From Candidatus Heteroclostridium caecigallinarum (lineage in GTDB: Bacteria > Bacillota > Clostridia > Christensenellales > CAG-314), in NCBI GenBank assembly GCA_904419725.1, contig CAJFSP010000009.1, positions 1-48,387 on the forward strand: 48,387 nt of DNA, read 5' to 3'. The notes under the pieces were generated by a model, which saw nothing but the letters and a program-made list of their open reading frames with translations, ran no database searches and was not told the origin of the DNA. The translations under genes were made by a program, and so were the position numbers. Positions 1-7,811 of the stretch are shown one piece after another. The stretch's first letter is position 1. Every line of letters starts with the position of its first letter.

Positions 1-156
1 GAGTTGGCTGCACAGAAATTTGAACGCGGGAAAAATTGGAAAGGGTATGAAGTTTATATCCCGCAATACTCCAAACCCGTTTACATCGGATTGCCGTTGG
101 TTGTCTTGGTCAAAAACGGAGAGGCGCGGATATCAACGGCGGACGATTATGAATGA
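1..156 (+). CDS. 3' end of an unidentified gene
   Basis: An open frame runs from the window edge to a TGA at 154-156 and encodes the last 51 residues of a protein that begins upstream. The piece contains a hydrophobic stretch (residues about 32-39, GLPLVVLV) and ends in ADDYE. I do not recognise a family. The next gene's ATG at 149 lies inside its last codons, an 8-nt overlap that suggests the two are translationally coupled and belong to one operon. What is seen is only an open frame and its junction with the next gene; no function is inferred. Confidence 0.55.
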   Translation, partial: ELAAQKFERGKNWKGYEVYIPQYSKPVYIGLPLVVLVKNGEARISTADDYE

Positions 157-607
157 AATGAGAGAATTCGGGGAGGTAATCGCCGTCAAAGGTAAAATGA
201 TTACCGTGCGTTTTCCCCGTAAAACGGCGTGCGGGCATTGCGGCATGTGCGCCGTCAAACCCAATGACGCCCACGTCGATATGCGTATGGAAGACACAAT
301 CGGCTGCAAGACGGGCGACAGGGTGGAAGTCAATATTTCCAACGGCACCGTGCTAAAAATGTCGCTTTTGGTATATACCATGCCTTTGGTCGTCGCGCTT
401 ATCGGATTTTTCATCGCTTATTTCTGCGGCGCCGCGGAAGTGTGGCAATTGGTTGCGTTTGTGGCGTCGCTCACAGTCGGTTTTTTGGCTTTGAGCCTGA
501 TTGACAAACGGTATGCTTTAAGTAAACGCGGCAAGCCGTATCTTGTAAGAATTATTTCAGAGTCGGAGGTTATGGAAAATGCTGGAACTGACAAGTCAGA
601 ATTATAA
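149..607 (+). CDS. RseC/MucC-family (SoxR-reducing system) membrane protein
   Basis: A protein of about 152 residues. The N-terminal half is a small soluble domain with a Cys cluster, ACGHCGMC (C-x2-C-x2-C), typical of RseC/RsxC-associated proteins. Two adjacent membrane segments follow (around VYTMPLVVALIGFFIAYF and LVAFVASLTVGFLALSLI), and the protein ends in a basic tail. In other bacteria RseC-type proteins act with the Rnf/Rsx electron-transfer complex or redox-sensing regulators. I chose the ATG at 149 because the conserved part starts there and it overlaps the upstream stop codon. The longer frame from position 20 has no family-like sequence. The next gene, thioredoxin, overlaps it by 29 nt, which fits a redox theme. 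Confidence 0.75.
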   Translation: MNEMREFGEVIAVKGKMITVRFPRKTACGHCGMCAVKPNDAHVDMRMEDTIGCKTGDRVEVNISNGTVLKMSLLVYTMPLVVALIGFFIAYFCGAAEVWQLVAFVASLTVGFLALSLIDKRYALSKRGKPYLVRIISESEVMENAGTDKSEL

Positions 608-896
608 AGACACTTTGAAGTCAAACGAATACGTACTTATCGATTTCTGGGCGCAGTGGTGCGGCCCGTGCAAAATGGTGGCTCCGGTGCTGGAAGGGCT
701 GGAAAGCCAGTATAAAGACAAAATCGTTTTTGCCAAAATAGATATCGACAAAAACGAAGCCGTCGCGACTGAGTACGGCGTGTTTTCCATTCCTAATATC
801 TGCCTTTTCAAAAACGGCGAACTCACGGACAGAGTCGTAGGGTTTCAGAAAGAAGAGGCGTTAAAAAAATTTCTTGACAAACAACTGAAAAAATAA
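579..896 (+). CDS. trxA: Thioredoxin
   Basis: A 105-residue protein, the normal size for thioredoxin. The redox-active WCGPC lies at residues 27-31, with the conserved DFWAQW before it and the cis-proline region (VFSIPNICLF) near residue 70. It reduces protein disulfides in the cytoplasm and is recharged by thioredoxin reductase. The start ATG lies inside the preceding RseC-like gene, with GGAGGT at 565-570 and an 8-nt spacer, so the two genes are probably translated together. glyA follows after 18 nt. Nothing in the sequence is abnormal. Confidence 0.95.
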   Translation: MLELTSQNYKDTLKSNEYVLIDFWAQWCGPCKMVAPVLEGLESQYKDKIVFAKIDIDKNEAVATEYGVFSIPNICLFKNGELTDRVVGFQKEEALKKFLDKQLKK

Positions 897-914
897 AAAA
901 GGAGATACATTACA

Positions 915-2168
915 ATGATTGATTTCAAGACTCTCAAAGCCGTCGACCCCGAGATTTGCGAAAGTTTTGAACTGGAATTGACCCGTCAAAGACAAAACAT
1001 CGAGTTGATTGCCAGCGAAAACATCGTTTCGCCTGCCGTCATGGCGGCAATGGGTTCGCACCTGACCAACAAATACGCCGAAGGTCTTCCTGGCAAAAGA
1101 TATTACGGCGGATGCCAGTGCGTGGACATCGCCGAAAATCTCGCCATCGAAAGAGCGAAAAAACTGTTCGGCGCCGAGCACGCCAATGTTCAGCCGCACA
1201 GCGGCGCGAACGCCAACCTCGCCGCTTTCTACGCGTTCATGAAACCCGGCGACACTTACATGGGCATGAGCCTTGCTCACGGCGGTCACCTGACCCACGG
1301 CAGTCCTGTCGCGGTTTCGGGCACATGGTTCAATGTCGTGCCTTATTTCGTGTCGGAAAAAGATTACCGCATCGATTACGACGCTTTGGAAAAAACGGCG
1401 CTCGAATGCAAACCTAAACTCATCATCGCCGGCGCCAGCGCTTACGGCAGAGTCATTGATTTCAAACGTTTCAGGGAAATATGCGACAAGGTAGGGGCGA
1501 TACTGATGGTTGACATCGCGCATATCGCCGGTCTCATCGCCGCGGGCATTCACCCGAGCCCTGTGCCTTACGCCGACGTAGTCACCACGACTACCCACAA
1601 AACGCTTCGCGGTCCTCGCGGCGGTCTTATTCTCTGCAAGGAAAAACACGCCAAAGCAATCGACAAGGCGGTATTCCCAGGCACGCAGGGCGGTCCGCTT
1701 ATGCACATCATCGCGGCGAAAGCGGTTTGCCTCAAAGAAGCAATGCAGCCTGAATTTGTCGAATATCAGAAGCAGGTTGTCAAAAACGCCAAAAAACTCG
1801 CCGAAACTCTCATGGCGAACGGCGTGAACATCATCACGGGCGGCACCGACAACCACCTTATGCTTGTTGACCTCACGAAAGACGATATCACAGGCAAAGA
1901 ACTCGAAGCGTTGCTTGACAAAGCGCACGTTACCGTCAACAAAAACGGTATTCCGTTTGACAAAGAAAGTCCTTTCGTAACCAGCGGTATCCGTATCGGT
2001 ACTCCTGCCGTAACCACCAGAGGCATGAAAGAACCTGAAATGGTTATCATCGGCGAAATCATAGCCGACCTCATCAAAAACAAAGAGGCGGCGCTTGAAA
2101 GAAGTTCCGAAAAAGTTCTCAAACTCACGCAGGATTTCCCTATTTACGAAAATGATATCTTGAGATAA
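915..2168 (+). CDS. glyA: Serine hydroxymethyltransferase
   Basis: A 417-residue PLP enzyme that interconverts serine and glycine while charging tetrahydrofolate with a one-carbon unit. The PLP-binding motif [14 protein letters not shown] is present with the Schiff-base lysine at about residue 229. The N-terminal IELIASEN block and the substrate-loop [13 protein letters not shown] are also canonical. An AAAGGAG ribosome site precedes the ATG. The gene ends just before a strong intrinsic terminator at 2195-2237, so it closes the trxA-glyA unit. Length and motifs are standard; folD at 30.9 kb supplies the next folate step. Confidence 0.97.
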   Translation: MIDFKTLKAVDPEICESFELELTRQRQNIELIASENIVSPAVMAAMGSHLTNKYAEGLPGKRYYGGCQCVDIAENLAIERAKKLFGAEHANVQPHSGANANLAAFYAFMKPGDTYMGMSLAHGGHLTHGSPVAVSGTWFNVVPYFVSEKDYRIDYDALEKTALECKPKLIIAGASAYGRVIDFKRFREICDKVGAILMVDIAHIAGLIAAGIHPSPVPYADVVTTTTHKTLRGPRGGLILCKEKHAKAIDKAVFPGTQGGPLMHIIAAKAVCLKEAMQPEFVEYQKQVVKNAKKLAETLMANGVNIITGGTDNHLMLVDLTKDDITGKELEALLDKAHVTVNKNGIPFDKESPFVTSGIRIGTPAVTTRGMKEPEMVIIGEIIADLIKNKEAALERSSEKVLKLTQDFPIYENDILR

Positions 2169-2194
2169 CCCTGCCTGACACACAAGAAAATTCA

Positions 2195-2237
2195 AAGCCG
2201 AAATTTTTCCCCGATTTTGAAAAATTTCGGCTTTTTT
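2195..2237 (+). terminator. Intrinsic terminator after glyA
   Basis: A perfect 15-bp stem (2195-2209 paired with 2219-2233), a 9-nt loop and a run of T to 2237. It separates glyA from the iscR promoter that follows immediately. Confidence 0.92.
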
Positions 2238-2240
2238 CTG

Positions 2241-2269
2241 TTGACAACGGCATTGCCCGGTGCTAAAAT
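2241..2269 (+). promoter_or_regulatory. Sigma-A promoter of iscR-iscS-iscU
   Basis: TTGACA at 2241-2246, a 17-nt spacer, and TAAAAT at 2264-2269 preceded by TGC (extended -10). It lies directly after the glyA terminator and about 40 nt before the iscR start, so it should drive the Fe-S cluster operon. Confidence 0.8.
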
Positions 2270-2290
2270 CCTAGTGATTTAGTTGGAATT
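2267..2290 (+). promoter_or_regulatory. Possible IscR (Rrf2) operator
   Basis: An imperfect palindrome, TCCTA-N9-TTGGA with AAT/ATT flanks, overlaps the -10 box and likely start site of the iscR promoter. Rrf2-family IscR proteins usually repress their own operon at such a position. The symmetry is only partial, so this is an inference from position and shape. Confidence 0.4.
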
Positions 2291-2307
2291 AAAAAGGTAG
2301 GATTTGT

Positions 2308-2709
2308 ATGAAACTATCGGTAAAGGCCAAATACGGGTTGTCCGCCTGCATAAACCTGGCCGAAAATTACGATAACGGAAATCTCACCGTTTCACAGCTC
2401 AGCGAAAGAGTGGGCACGACGGAAAAATACCTCGAACAGATAATGTCAATGCTCAAAAAAAGGGGCGTCGTGTCAAGCAGCAGAGGCGCGTTCGGGGGCT
2501 ATGTGCTTACCAACCCGCCCGGGCGGACGACTGTGGGCGAAATCCTGCGCGCGGTGGAAGATGACTTGCAGTTTGTCGACTGCATGAGCGGCGACTGTAA
2601 ATGCAAAAAACCGTGCCAGTCATTTGTGGTGTGGGAAAATCTTTATAAATCAATTAATAATTGTCTGGATTCGATAACTTTGGACAGTCTGATAAAGGGA
2701 GATAAATAA
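2308..2709 (+). CDS. iscR: Rrf2-family regulator IscR
   Basis: A 133-residue winged-helix regulator of the Rrf2 family. The N-terminal MKLSVKAKYGLSA and the helix-turn-helix around residues 27-50 are typical. The later Cys cluster (C92, C97, C99, C103) matches the Fe-S ligand region of IscR. The family senses cluster supply and represses the isc genes. The ATG at 2308 has an upstream AAGGTAGGA ribosome site. Its TAA shares one base with the iscS ATG (TAATG), so translation is coupled. A partial palindrome over its promoter suggests autoregulation. Confidence 0.9.
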   Translation: MKLSVKAKYGLSACINLAENYDNGNLTVSQLSERVGTTEKYLEQIMSMLKKRGVVSSSRGAFGGYVLTNPPGRTTVGEILRAVEDDLQFVDCMSGDCKCKKPCQSFVVWENLYKSINNCLDSITLDSLIKGDK

Positions 2710-3893
2710 TGGAAAGAATTTATTTTGACCACGCGGCTACCACTCCCGTGTCGGCGGAAGTGCTTGAAAAAATGATGCCGTATTTTTCCGAAAACTTCGG
2801 CAACGCGCATTCGCAACATAACTTCGGCAGAAACGCCATAAAGGGCGTGGATGACGCCAGAAGCCAGGTCGCGGCGGCGATAGGCTGCCGCCCGAACGAA
2901 GTATATTTTACCGGCAGCGGAACCGAAGCCAACAACTGGGCGGTTAAAGGCACGGCGTGGGCGCGCGAAAGCAAAGGCAGGCACATCATAACTTCTAAAA
3001 TCGAACACCCGTCTGTGCTCAATTCATGCAAATGGCTGGAAAAACACGGCTTTGAAGTGAGTTATATATCTGTCGACAAAGACGGCACTGTTTCTCTTGA
3101 TGAATTGGAAAAAGCAGTCAGACCCGACACGATACTGATATCCGTAATGATGGCGAACAACGAAGTCGGCACGATTCAGCCGTATAAAGAAATCGCGGCG
3201 ATAGCGAAAAAACACGGCGTGCTGTATCATGTGGACGCCGTGCAGGCGGTGGGCGCCATCAAAGTGGACGTCAACGATATAGGTTGCGATATGCTTACTT
3301 TGTCAGCGCATAAGTTTTACGGGCCGAAAGGCGTAGGCGCACTGTATATAAGAAACGGGCTGAAAATCGAAAAACTCATCGTCGGCGGAGGACAGGAGCG
3401 GGCAATGAGGGGCGGCACCACAAACACTCCTGCCGTTGTCGGTCTCGGACAGGCTATTGAAAACGCCGTAAAAAATCTCGGTTCTTACGCCGAACATTGC
3501 AGAAACCTGCGCGACAGGTTTATCGGGCGGGTGGAAAAGGAAATCCCATATGTCAAACTCAACGGTTCAAGAACAAACAGGCTGCCTAACAACGCGAATT
3601 TTTCATTCGAGTATATAGAAGGCGAAAGCATTTTGTATCGGCTGGATTTGGCGGGTATCGCGGTATCAAGCGGTTCGGCTTGTTCCAGCGGTTCGTTAGA
3701 ACCGTCGCACGTTCTGCTGGCGATGGGCGTCGATATCGTGCTCGGACACGGGTCGATACGGTTTTCCTTCGGCAAAGACAATACCGTGGAGCAGATAGAT
3801 TACGCGGTTGACAAACTCAAAGAAATCGTAAAAACCCTGAGGGAAATGTCGCCGCTGTTTAACTGGAAAGATGGAGAAAAGGAGAATATCTGA
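2709..3893 (+). CDS. iscS: Cysteine desulfurase (IscS/NifS type)
   Basis: A 394-residue PLP enzyme that removes sulfur from cysteine and passes it as persulfide to the scaffold IscU. Visible features are the N-terminal YFDHAATTP, the PLP lysine in SAHKFYGPKG (K202) and the active-site loop SSGSACSSG with the catalytic cysteine at about residue 325. The long SSGSACSSG loop is the group-I (IscS/NifS) form rather than SufS. It starts on the last base of iscR and is followed at once by iscU, the classic Clostridial iscR-iscS-iscU order. Confidence 0.96.
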   Translation: MERIYFDHAATTPVSAEVLEKMMPYFSENFGNAHSQHNFGRNAIKGVDDARSQVAAAIGCRPNEVYFTGSGTEANNWAVKGTAWARESKGRHIITSKIEHPSVLNSCKWLEKHGFEVSYISVDKDGTVSLDELEKAVRPDTILISVMMANNEVGTIQPYKEIAAIAKKHGVLYHVDAVQAVGAIKVDVNDIGCDMLTLSAHKFYGPKGVGALYIRNGLKIEKLIVGGGQERAMRGGTTNTPAVVGLGQAIENAVKNLGSYAEHCRNLRDRFIGRVEKEIPYVKLNGSRTNRLPNNANFSFEYIEGESILYRLDLAGIAVSSGSACSSGSLEPSHVLLAMGVDIVLGHGSIRFSFGKDNTVEQIDYAVDKLKEIVKTLREMSPLFNWKDGEKENI

Positions 3894-3894
3894 C

Positions 3895-4272
3895 ATGATG
3901 TACAACGAAAAAGTAATAGAAGTTTTTTCAAACCCTAAAAACGTGGGAGTTATAGAAAACGCCGACGGAGTGGGCACCGTTGGCAACGCCACCTGCGGCG
4001 ATATAATGAAAATCTATCTGAAAATCGACAACGGCGTTATCACCGACGCGAAATTTCAGACTTTCGGCTGCGCCGCGGCCATCGCTACCAGTTCAACGGC
4101 GACCGAAATGATTAAAGGAAAAACGGTGGAAGAAGCGGAAAAACTCACCAACGCCGCCGTGGTCGAAAGCCTTGGCGGACTTCCGGCGCAGAAAATGCAT
4201 TGTTCCGTCCTTGCGGAAGAAGCCATAGCCGAAGCCATTAAAGATTATCGTTCGCGACAAGCGAAAAAATAA
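3895..4272 (+). CDS. iscU: Fe-S cluster scaffold IscU
   Basis: A protein of about 125 residues of the IscU/NifU N-terminal family, on which new 2Fe-2S clusters are built. The three conserved cysteines are visible in NATCGD, FGCAAAIA and MHCSVL. I start at the tandem ATGATG (3895/3898), which follows AAAGGAGA. An in-frame upstream start at 3871 would lie inside iscS and adds no conserved sequence. It ends in a short Lys/Arg-rich tail. Together with IscS it would supply Fe-S enzymes such as IspG encoded in this window. Confidence 0.95.
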   Translation: MMYNEKVIEVFSNPKNVGVIENADGVGTVGNATCGDIMKIYLKIDNGVITDAKFQTFGCAAAIATSSTATEMIKGKTVEEAEKLTNAAVVESLGGLPAQKMHCSVLAEEAIAEAIKDYRSRQAKK

Positions 4273-4331
4273 AACGGCCGGTATTTTTAACGCCGTTTGC
4301 GCCATACTATCCGTATACGGGAGGTGTGGCT

Positions 4332-4472
4332 ATGAAAGGCGGATTTTTTGCCGGCGTGGCGTTGGGCGCGCTGATGGGCGCGATGGCGCTGGAACTCAAC
4401 CCGAAAGCCAAAAAACTGGCCGAAAAGGGGCAGCAGGCGCTGGAAAAGCAATTCGGGGCCGGCAGGCAGTAA
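4332..4472 (+). CDS. 46-residue membrane-associated peptide (YtxH-like)
   Basis: A short gene with a strong GGGAGGTG ribosome site at 4319-4326. The product has one glycine/alanine-rich hydrophobic segment (residues about 3-20, with small-residue GxxxG-like spacing) followed by an amphipathic, lysine-rich helix (NPKAKKLAEKGQQALEK). This layout resembles YtxH-type small envelope proteins, but the match is one of shape only. Its stop codon is embedded in the stem of a terminator at 4471-4501, so it ends the isc transcript or forms its own unit. Confidence 0.6.
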   Translation: MKGGFFAGVALGALMGAMALELNPKAKKLAEKGQQALEKQFGAGRQ

Positions 4473-4501
4473 GGCAAAGATTTTCTTTGCCTTTATTTTT
4501 T
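4471..4501 (+). terminator. Intrinsic terminator overlapping the stop of the 46-aa gene
   Basis: A perfect 10-bp stem (4471-4480 with 4484-4493), a TTT loop and a T-rich tail to 4501. The TAA of the preceding small gene forms part of the 5' arm. Confidence 0.9.
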
Positions 4502-4530
4502 ATCAGGCACTTTTCGGTTTGTCTTGTTTA

Positions 4531-4545
4531 TGGTATACTTATAAT
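4531..4545 (+). promoter_or_regulatory. Promoter -10 region of ruvX
   Basis: Two overlapping -10 candidates are present: TATACT at 4534-4539 preceded by TGG (extended -10), and TATAAT at 4540-4545. No good -35 is visible. Either choice puts the transcript start within about 10 nt of the ruvX ATG at 4555, so the leader is very short. Confidence 0.5.
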
Positions 4546-4554
4546 AAGGTAAAT

Positions 4555-4968
4555 ATGGGAAGAATTTTGGCTCTTGACATAGGCGATGTCAGAATAGGGC
4601 TGGCGGTATCCGACCCGCTGGGCATCATCGCCAATCCGCTTGAAACATACACGAGAAAAAACATAGCCGCCGATACGGAATATATCGTGAGACTGGCGCG
4701 TGAAAAGGAAGCGGACGTCATTGTCAGCGGGTTGCCGGTGAGGCTCGACGGCGAAGAAACCGCGCAGACGAAAAAAGTACGCGATTTTGTCGCCGAGCTG
4801 GAAAAGGCATGGGGCGGCAAAGTCGTTTTTGTTGACGAGCGTCTGACGACGGCGTCGGCGCAAAGAGCGCTGCTCGAAGGCAATGTGCGCCGCGCTGACA
4901 GAAAAAAGGTTGTGGATAAAGTCGCCGCCGCCATAATTCTGCAAAGTTACCTTGAAACAAAAAGATAG
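4555..4968 (+). CDS. ruvX: Holliday junction resolvase-like RuvX/YqgF
   Basis: A 137-residue RNase H-fold protein. The N-terminal LALDIGDVRIGLAVSD and the later VDERLTT with its acidic residues are the YqgF family signature. Homologues process the 5' end of pre-16S rRNA, and resolvase activity has also been proposed. I start at ATG 4555 (MGRILALDIG), which has AAGG just upstream. The frame extends to 4519 but that stretch is promoter sequence. A DUF1292-type gene follows 9 nt later, a common Firmicute neighbour. Confidence 0.93.
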   Translation: MGRILALDIGDVRIGLAVSDPLGIIANPLETYTRKNIAADTEYIVRLAREKEADVIVSGLPVRLDGEETAQTKKVRDFVAELEKAWGGKVVFVDERLTTASAQRALLEGNVRRADRKKVVDKVAAAIILQSYLETKR

Positions 4969-4977
4969 GAGGGCGTC

Positions 4978-5331
4978 ATGGAACCCGAAAAAGATTTGAA
5001 CGTTAGTGAGGAAGAACTCGACGAGGATATCGTCCAACTGATAAACGAAGACGGCGAAACTGTGGATTTTTATCACGTCGCCACAATTGAGTACGAAGGC
5101 GGGTGGTACGTCTTTTTCGAGCCGGCGGAAGAAATGGCGGACATCGATGAAGGCGAAGTTGCCGTTTTCAAACTCGAAACCGACGAAAACGGCGAGGATT
5201 TGTTTGTGCCTATTGAAGACGACGAACTTATGGACAAAGTTTTCGCCGAATATAACCGTCTTGTCGAGGAAGAGGAAAATTGCGGTTGCGGCTGCGGCTG
5301 TGACGGCGGCTGCGATTGCGGCAATCATTGA
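4978..5331 (+). CDS. DUF1292-family acidic protein with a Cys/Gly-rich C-terminus
   Basis: A 117-residue, very acidic protein. The body (residues about 10-95) looks like DUF1292/YrzB: VQLINEDGETVDFYHVATIEYEGGWYV, then LETDENGEDLFVPIEDDELMDKVFAEYN. The function of the family is unknown. The final 18 residues are unusual: six cysteines and many glycines in a C-G-C-G-C-G-C-D-G-G-C-D-C pattern ending in NH. This could bind a metal or cluster, or be a low-complexity extension. The gene follows ruvX by 9 nt (AGGAGG site) and precedes a hairpin terminator. The call is from sequence character. Confidence 0.8.
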   Translation: MEPEKDLNVSEEELDEDIVQLINEDGETVDFYHVATIEYEGGWYVFFEPAEEMADIDEGEVAVFKLETDENGEDLFVPIEDDELMDKVFAEYNRLVEEEENCGCGCGCDGGCDCGNH

Positions 5332-5336
5332 AACGT

Positions 5337-5360
5337 AAACCCGTGGCTTTCACGGGTTTT
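5337..5360 (+). terminator. Hairpin terminator after the DUF1292 gene
   Basis: A 9-bp perfect stem (5337-5345 with 5351-5359), a 5-nt loop and a short TTTT tail. The short U tract makes termination efficiency uncertain. Confidence 0.65.
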
Positions 5361-5391
5361 CGCGTAAATACGAAAACCGCTCTCAAAGTTT

Positions 5392-5420
5392 TTGACAAGG
5401 CGGTTTTGTTGTGATATACT
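5392..5420 (+). promoter_or_regulatory. Sigma-A promoter of rpsB-tsf
   Basis: TTGACA at 5392-5397, a 17-nt spacer, and TATACT at 5415-5420 with an upstream TGA (extended -10). This is a strong promoter for the ribosomal operon; transcription would begin near 5427. Confidence 0.88.
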
Positions 5421-5426
5421 ATGCAA

Positions 5427-5552
5427 GGTTTATTACGCACCTTGTGCCTATTCGCGCGCTGTTGCCGCTTTCAGCGGTGGCGCACGGAGACAATACGGGC
5501 AGGGGAGGACTTTTTGTAAACCAAAAAGTAAAAACAAAAGGAGAGTAACAAA
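5427..5552 (+). promoter_or_regulatory. Structured leader of rpsB
   Basis: About 126 nt of untranslated leader lie between the promoter and the rpsB ATG. It contains a GC-rich hairpin region around 5451-5485 (inner stem CCGCT-TTC-AGCGG, flanked by GCGC repeats). A purine-rich AAAGGAGAG ribosome site precedes the ATG. Ribosomal protein leaders often mediate autoregulation; here that is an inference from length and structure. Confidence 0.4.
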
Positions 5553-6329
5553 ATGGCAGTAGTTTCAATGAAACAACTTCTCGAAGCGGGCGTCCATTTC
5601 GGTCACCAGACCAGAAGATGGAACCCTAAAATGAAGAAGTACATCTATTCGGCAAGAAATGACATTCACATCATCGACTTGCAGCAGACGGTGCAACTCG
5701 CGGAAGCGGCTTACGCTTTCGTCCGCGACGTGGCGGCGAGCGGCAAGCCGGTGCTTTTCGTCGGCACCAAAAAACAGGCGCAGGCGGCGATTCAGCAGGA
5801 AGCCGAAAGATGCGGTATGTTCTACATCAACAACCGTTGGCTGGGCGGCACTCTTACGAACAACAAGACCATCCGCACCAGAATTGACAGACTCAACAAA
5901 ATCAACCAGATGGAAAAAATGGGCGACTTTGACCTTCTTCCTAAAAAAGAAGTCGCCAAACTCAAAGAAGAAAGGGATAAGCTGCAACTCAATCTCGGCG
6001 GCATCAAAGACATGAAAGGCATGCCGGGCTGCATGTTTGTCGTTGATCCTAAAAAAGAGGCGATTGCCGTAAAAGAAGCGAAAAACCTTCACATTCCGAT
6101 TGTCGCCATAGTGGACACGAACTGCGACCCTGACGACGTTGATTATGTAATTCCGGGCAACGACGACGCTATCGGCGCGGTGAAAATCATTTCTTCCATC
6201 ATCGCCAACGCCGTCATCGAAGCGAGAGAAGGCATTGTGGTCAATGTCACCGATGACGAACCTGTCGCCATGAACGACGCCGTCGCTCAGGCCCCTGCGG
6301 AAGAAAAAACAGAAACAGTTGCTGAATAA
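5553..6329 (+). CDS. rpsB: 30S ribosomal protein S2
   Basis: A 258-residue S2 protein. The N-terminal [22 protein letters not shown] is diagnostic, and the [11 protein letters not shown] and [20 protein letters not shown] blocks follow. S2 joins the 30S subunit late, near the S1-binding surface. The C-terminal tail after about residue 232 is acidic and low-complexity, as in relatives. A strong promoter and a leader precede the gene; tsf follows after 11 nt, the universal rpsB-tsf pair. Confidence 0.98.
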   Translation: MAVVSMKQLLEAGVHFGHQTRRWNPKMKKYIYSARNDIHIIDLQQTVQLAEAAYAFVRDVAASGKPVLFVGTKKQAQAAIQQEAERCGMFYINNRWLGGTLTNNKTIRTRIDRLNKINQMEKMGDFDLLPKKEVAKLKEERDKLQLNLGGIKDMKGMPGCMFVVDPKKEAIAVKEAKNLHIPIVAIVDTNCDPDDVDYVIPGNDDAIGAVKIISSIIANAVIEAREGIVVNVTDDEPVAMNDAVAQAPAEEKTETVAE

Positions 6330-6340
6330 GAGGTGAAATT

Positions 6341-7006
6341 ATGGCAAATTTTACAAGCGCAGACGTAATGAAACTCCGTGAGCAGACGGGTGTCGGCATG
6401 ATGGATTGCAAAAAGGCTTTGGTTGAAGCCGACGGCAATTTCGAAGCCGCCGTCAAAATCCTCAGGGAAAAAGGCATGGCCAGCGCCGCCAAAAAACAGG
6501 GCAGAATCGCTTCCGAAGGCGTTGTGTCCAGTTACATCCACATGGGCGGCAGAATCGGCGTTCTCGTCGAAGTCAACTGCGAAACCGACTTTGTGGCTCG
6601 TTCGGACGCGTTCCTCGAACTTGTTCACGACATAGCGATGCAAATCGCCGCTTCCAAACCGGAAGTCGTGTCCATCGAAGACGTAGACCCTGCCAAAGTC
6701 GCTTCCGAAAGAGAAATTCTCACAGTGCAGGCGCAGAACGACCCTAAACCGAAGCCAGCCGCTGTGATAGAAAAAATGGTGGAAGGCAGAATCAAAAAGT
6801 ATTACAAAGAAGTTTGCCTGCTCGAACAGGACTTTGTAAAAGACCCTTCCAAAACCATCGGCACGCTGATAAACGAAACAGTCGCGAAAATCGGCGAAAA
6901 GATTTCGGTCAGAAGATTTGTCAGATATGAAGTGGGCGAGGGGCTCGAAAAGAGAGAAAACAATTTCGCTCAGGAAATAATGGAACAAGTCAATCAAGCC
7001 AAATGA
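6341..7006 (+). CDS. tsf: Elongation factor Ts
   Basis: A 221-residue EF-Ts, the guanine-nucleotide exchange factor for EF-Tu. The N-terminal UBA-like domain contains [16 protein letters not shown], followed by the core [11 protein letters not shown] motif that contacts the EF-Tu nucleotide site. It is shorter than the ~290-residue E. coli protein but in the range of short Firmicute and thermophile forms with one reduced core subdomain. An intrinsic terminator at 7013-7042 ends the rpsB-tsf transcript. Confidence 0.96.
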   Translation: MANFTSADVMKLREQTGVGMMDCKKALVEADGNFEAAVKILREKGMASAAKKQGRIASEGVVSSYIHMGGRIGVLVEVNCETDFVARSDAFLELVHDIAMQIAASKPEVVSIEDVDPAKVASEREILTVQAQNDPKPKPAAVIEKMVEGRIKKYYKEVCLLEQDFVKDPSKTIGTLINETVAKIGEKISVRRFVRYEVGEGLEKRENNFAQEIMEQVNQAK

Positions 7007-7012
7007 TTTTTG

Positions 7013-7042
7013 GGGAACAAGTTTTCTTGTTCCCTTTTTTTC
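7013..7042 (+). terminator. Intrinsic terminator after tsf
   Basis: A 9-bp stem (7013-7021 with 7026-7034), a TTTT loop and eight T residues. It sits between tsf and pyrH; I see no clear promoter for pyrH downstream of it, so some read-through may feed pyrH. Confidence 0.92.
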
Positions 7043-7061
7043 AAAACAAGGAGAACCTGCA

Positions 7062-7757
7062 ATGTATAAACGCATCTTGATTAAAGTCAGCGGAGAAGCG
7101 CTGGCCGATGAAAGCGGCTTCGGCATAGGCACAAAAACCATAGGAGACCTTGTGCGCCAGCTCAAAGTGCTCAACGAGGAAAAGATTCAGATAGGCATCG
7201 TCATCGGGGGAGGCAATTTCTGGCGTGGCAGACAGGGCAGCAATATGGACAGGAGCACGGCGGACCACATGGGTATGCTCGCCACTTTGATAAACGCGCT
7301 GGCGTTGCAGGACGCGCTCGAAGCGCAGGGCGTGCCGGTCAGAGTCCAGTCCGCGCTCAATATAAACCGCGTGGCGGAGCCGTATATACTGCGCAGGGCG
7401 ATACGCCATTTCGAAAAGGGCAGAATAGTTATATTTGCCTGCGGCACGGGCAACCCATATTTTTCCACCGATACGGGCGCGGCGCTCAGGGCGGCGGAAA
7501 TCCACGCCGACGTGCTTCTGCTTGCCAAAAACGTGGACGGCATTTACAGCGCAGACCCTAAAACAGACCCGTCAGCCGTCAAGTACGAAAGGCTGGGCTA
7601 TATGGAAGTGATACAGAAGGGACTGAAAGCCATGGATACGACGGCGATTTCTATGTGTATGGAAAACGAAATCCCGATTCTCGCTTTCGCCGTGAACGAA
7701 AAAGACAGCATCATCAAAGCCGTACGCGGCGAGAAAATCGGCACAATTATCAAATAA
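7062..7757 (+). CDS. pyrH: UMP kinase
   Basis: A 231-residue amino-acid-kinase-fold enzyme that converts UMP to UDP for nucleotide and cell-wall precursor synthesis. The N-terminal [12 protein letters not shown], the GGGNFWRG phosphate loop and the [18 protein letters not shown] block are characteristic of bacterial PyrH. An AAGGAG site precedes the ATG. The gene lies in the conserved tsf-pyrH-frr order, and the length is standard. Confidence 0.97.
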   Translation: MYKRILIKVSGEALADESGFGIGTKTIGDLVRQLKVLNEEKIQIGIVIGGGNFWRGRQGSNMDRSTADHMGMLATLINALALQDALEAQGVPVRVQSALNINRVAEPYILRRAIRHFEKGRIVIFACGTGNPYFSTDTGAALRAAEIHADVLLLAKNVDGIYSADPKTDPSAVKYERLGYMEVIQKGLKAMDTTAISMCMENEIPILAFAVNEKDSIIKAVRGEKIGTIIK

Positions 7758-7760
7758 CGC

Positions 7761-7789
7761 TTGTAAAATAGCATAAAGTTTAGTAAAAT
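7761..7789 (+). promoter_or_regulatory. Promoter of frr and downstream lipid genes
   Basis: TTGTAA at 7761-7766, a 17-nt spacer and TAAAAT at 7784-7789, about 22 nt before the chosen frr start. It probably drives the frr-uppS-cdsA-dxr-rseP-ispG unit. Confidence 0.65.
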
Positions 7790-7811
7790 TATGGAAGCGA
7801 GGTATGGACTT

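Noticed and set aside
861..2195. A 444-codon minus-strand frame opposite glyA
   Set aside because: Shadow frame: Arg/Phe/Val-rich composition, no domain, and glyA on the plus strand is certain.
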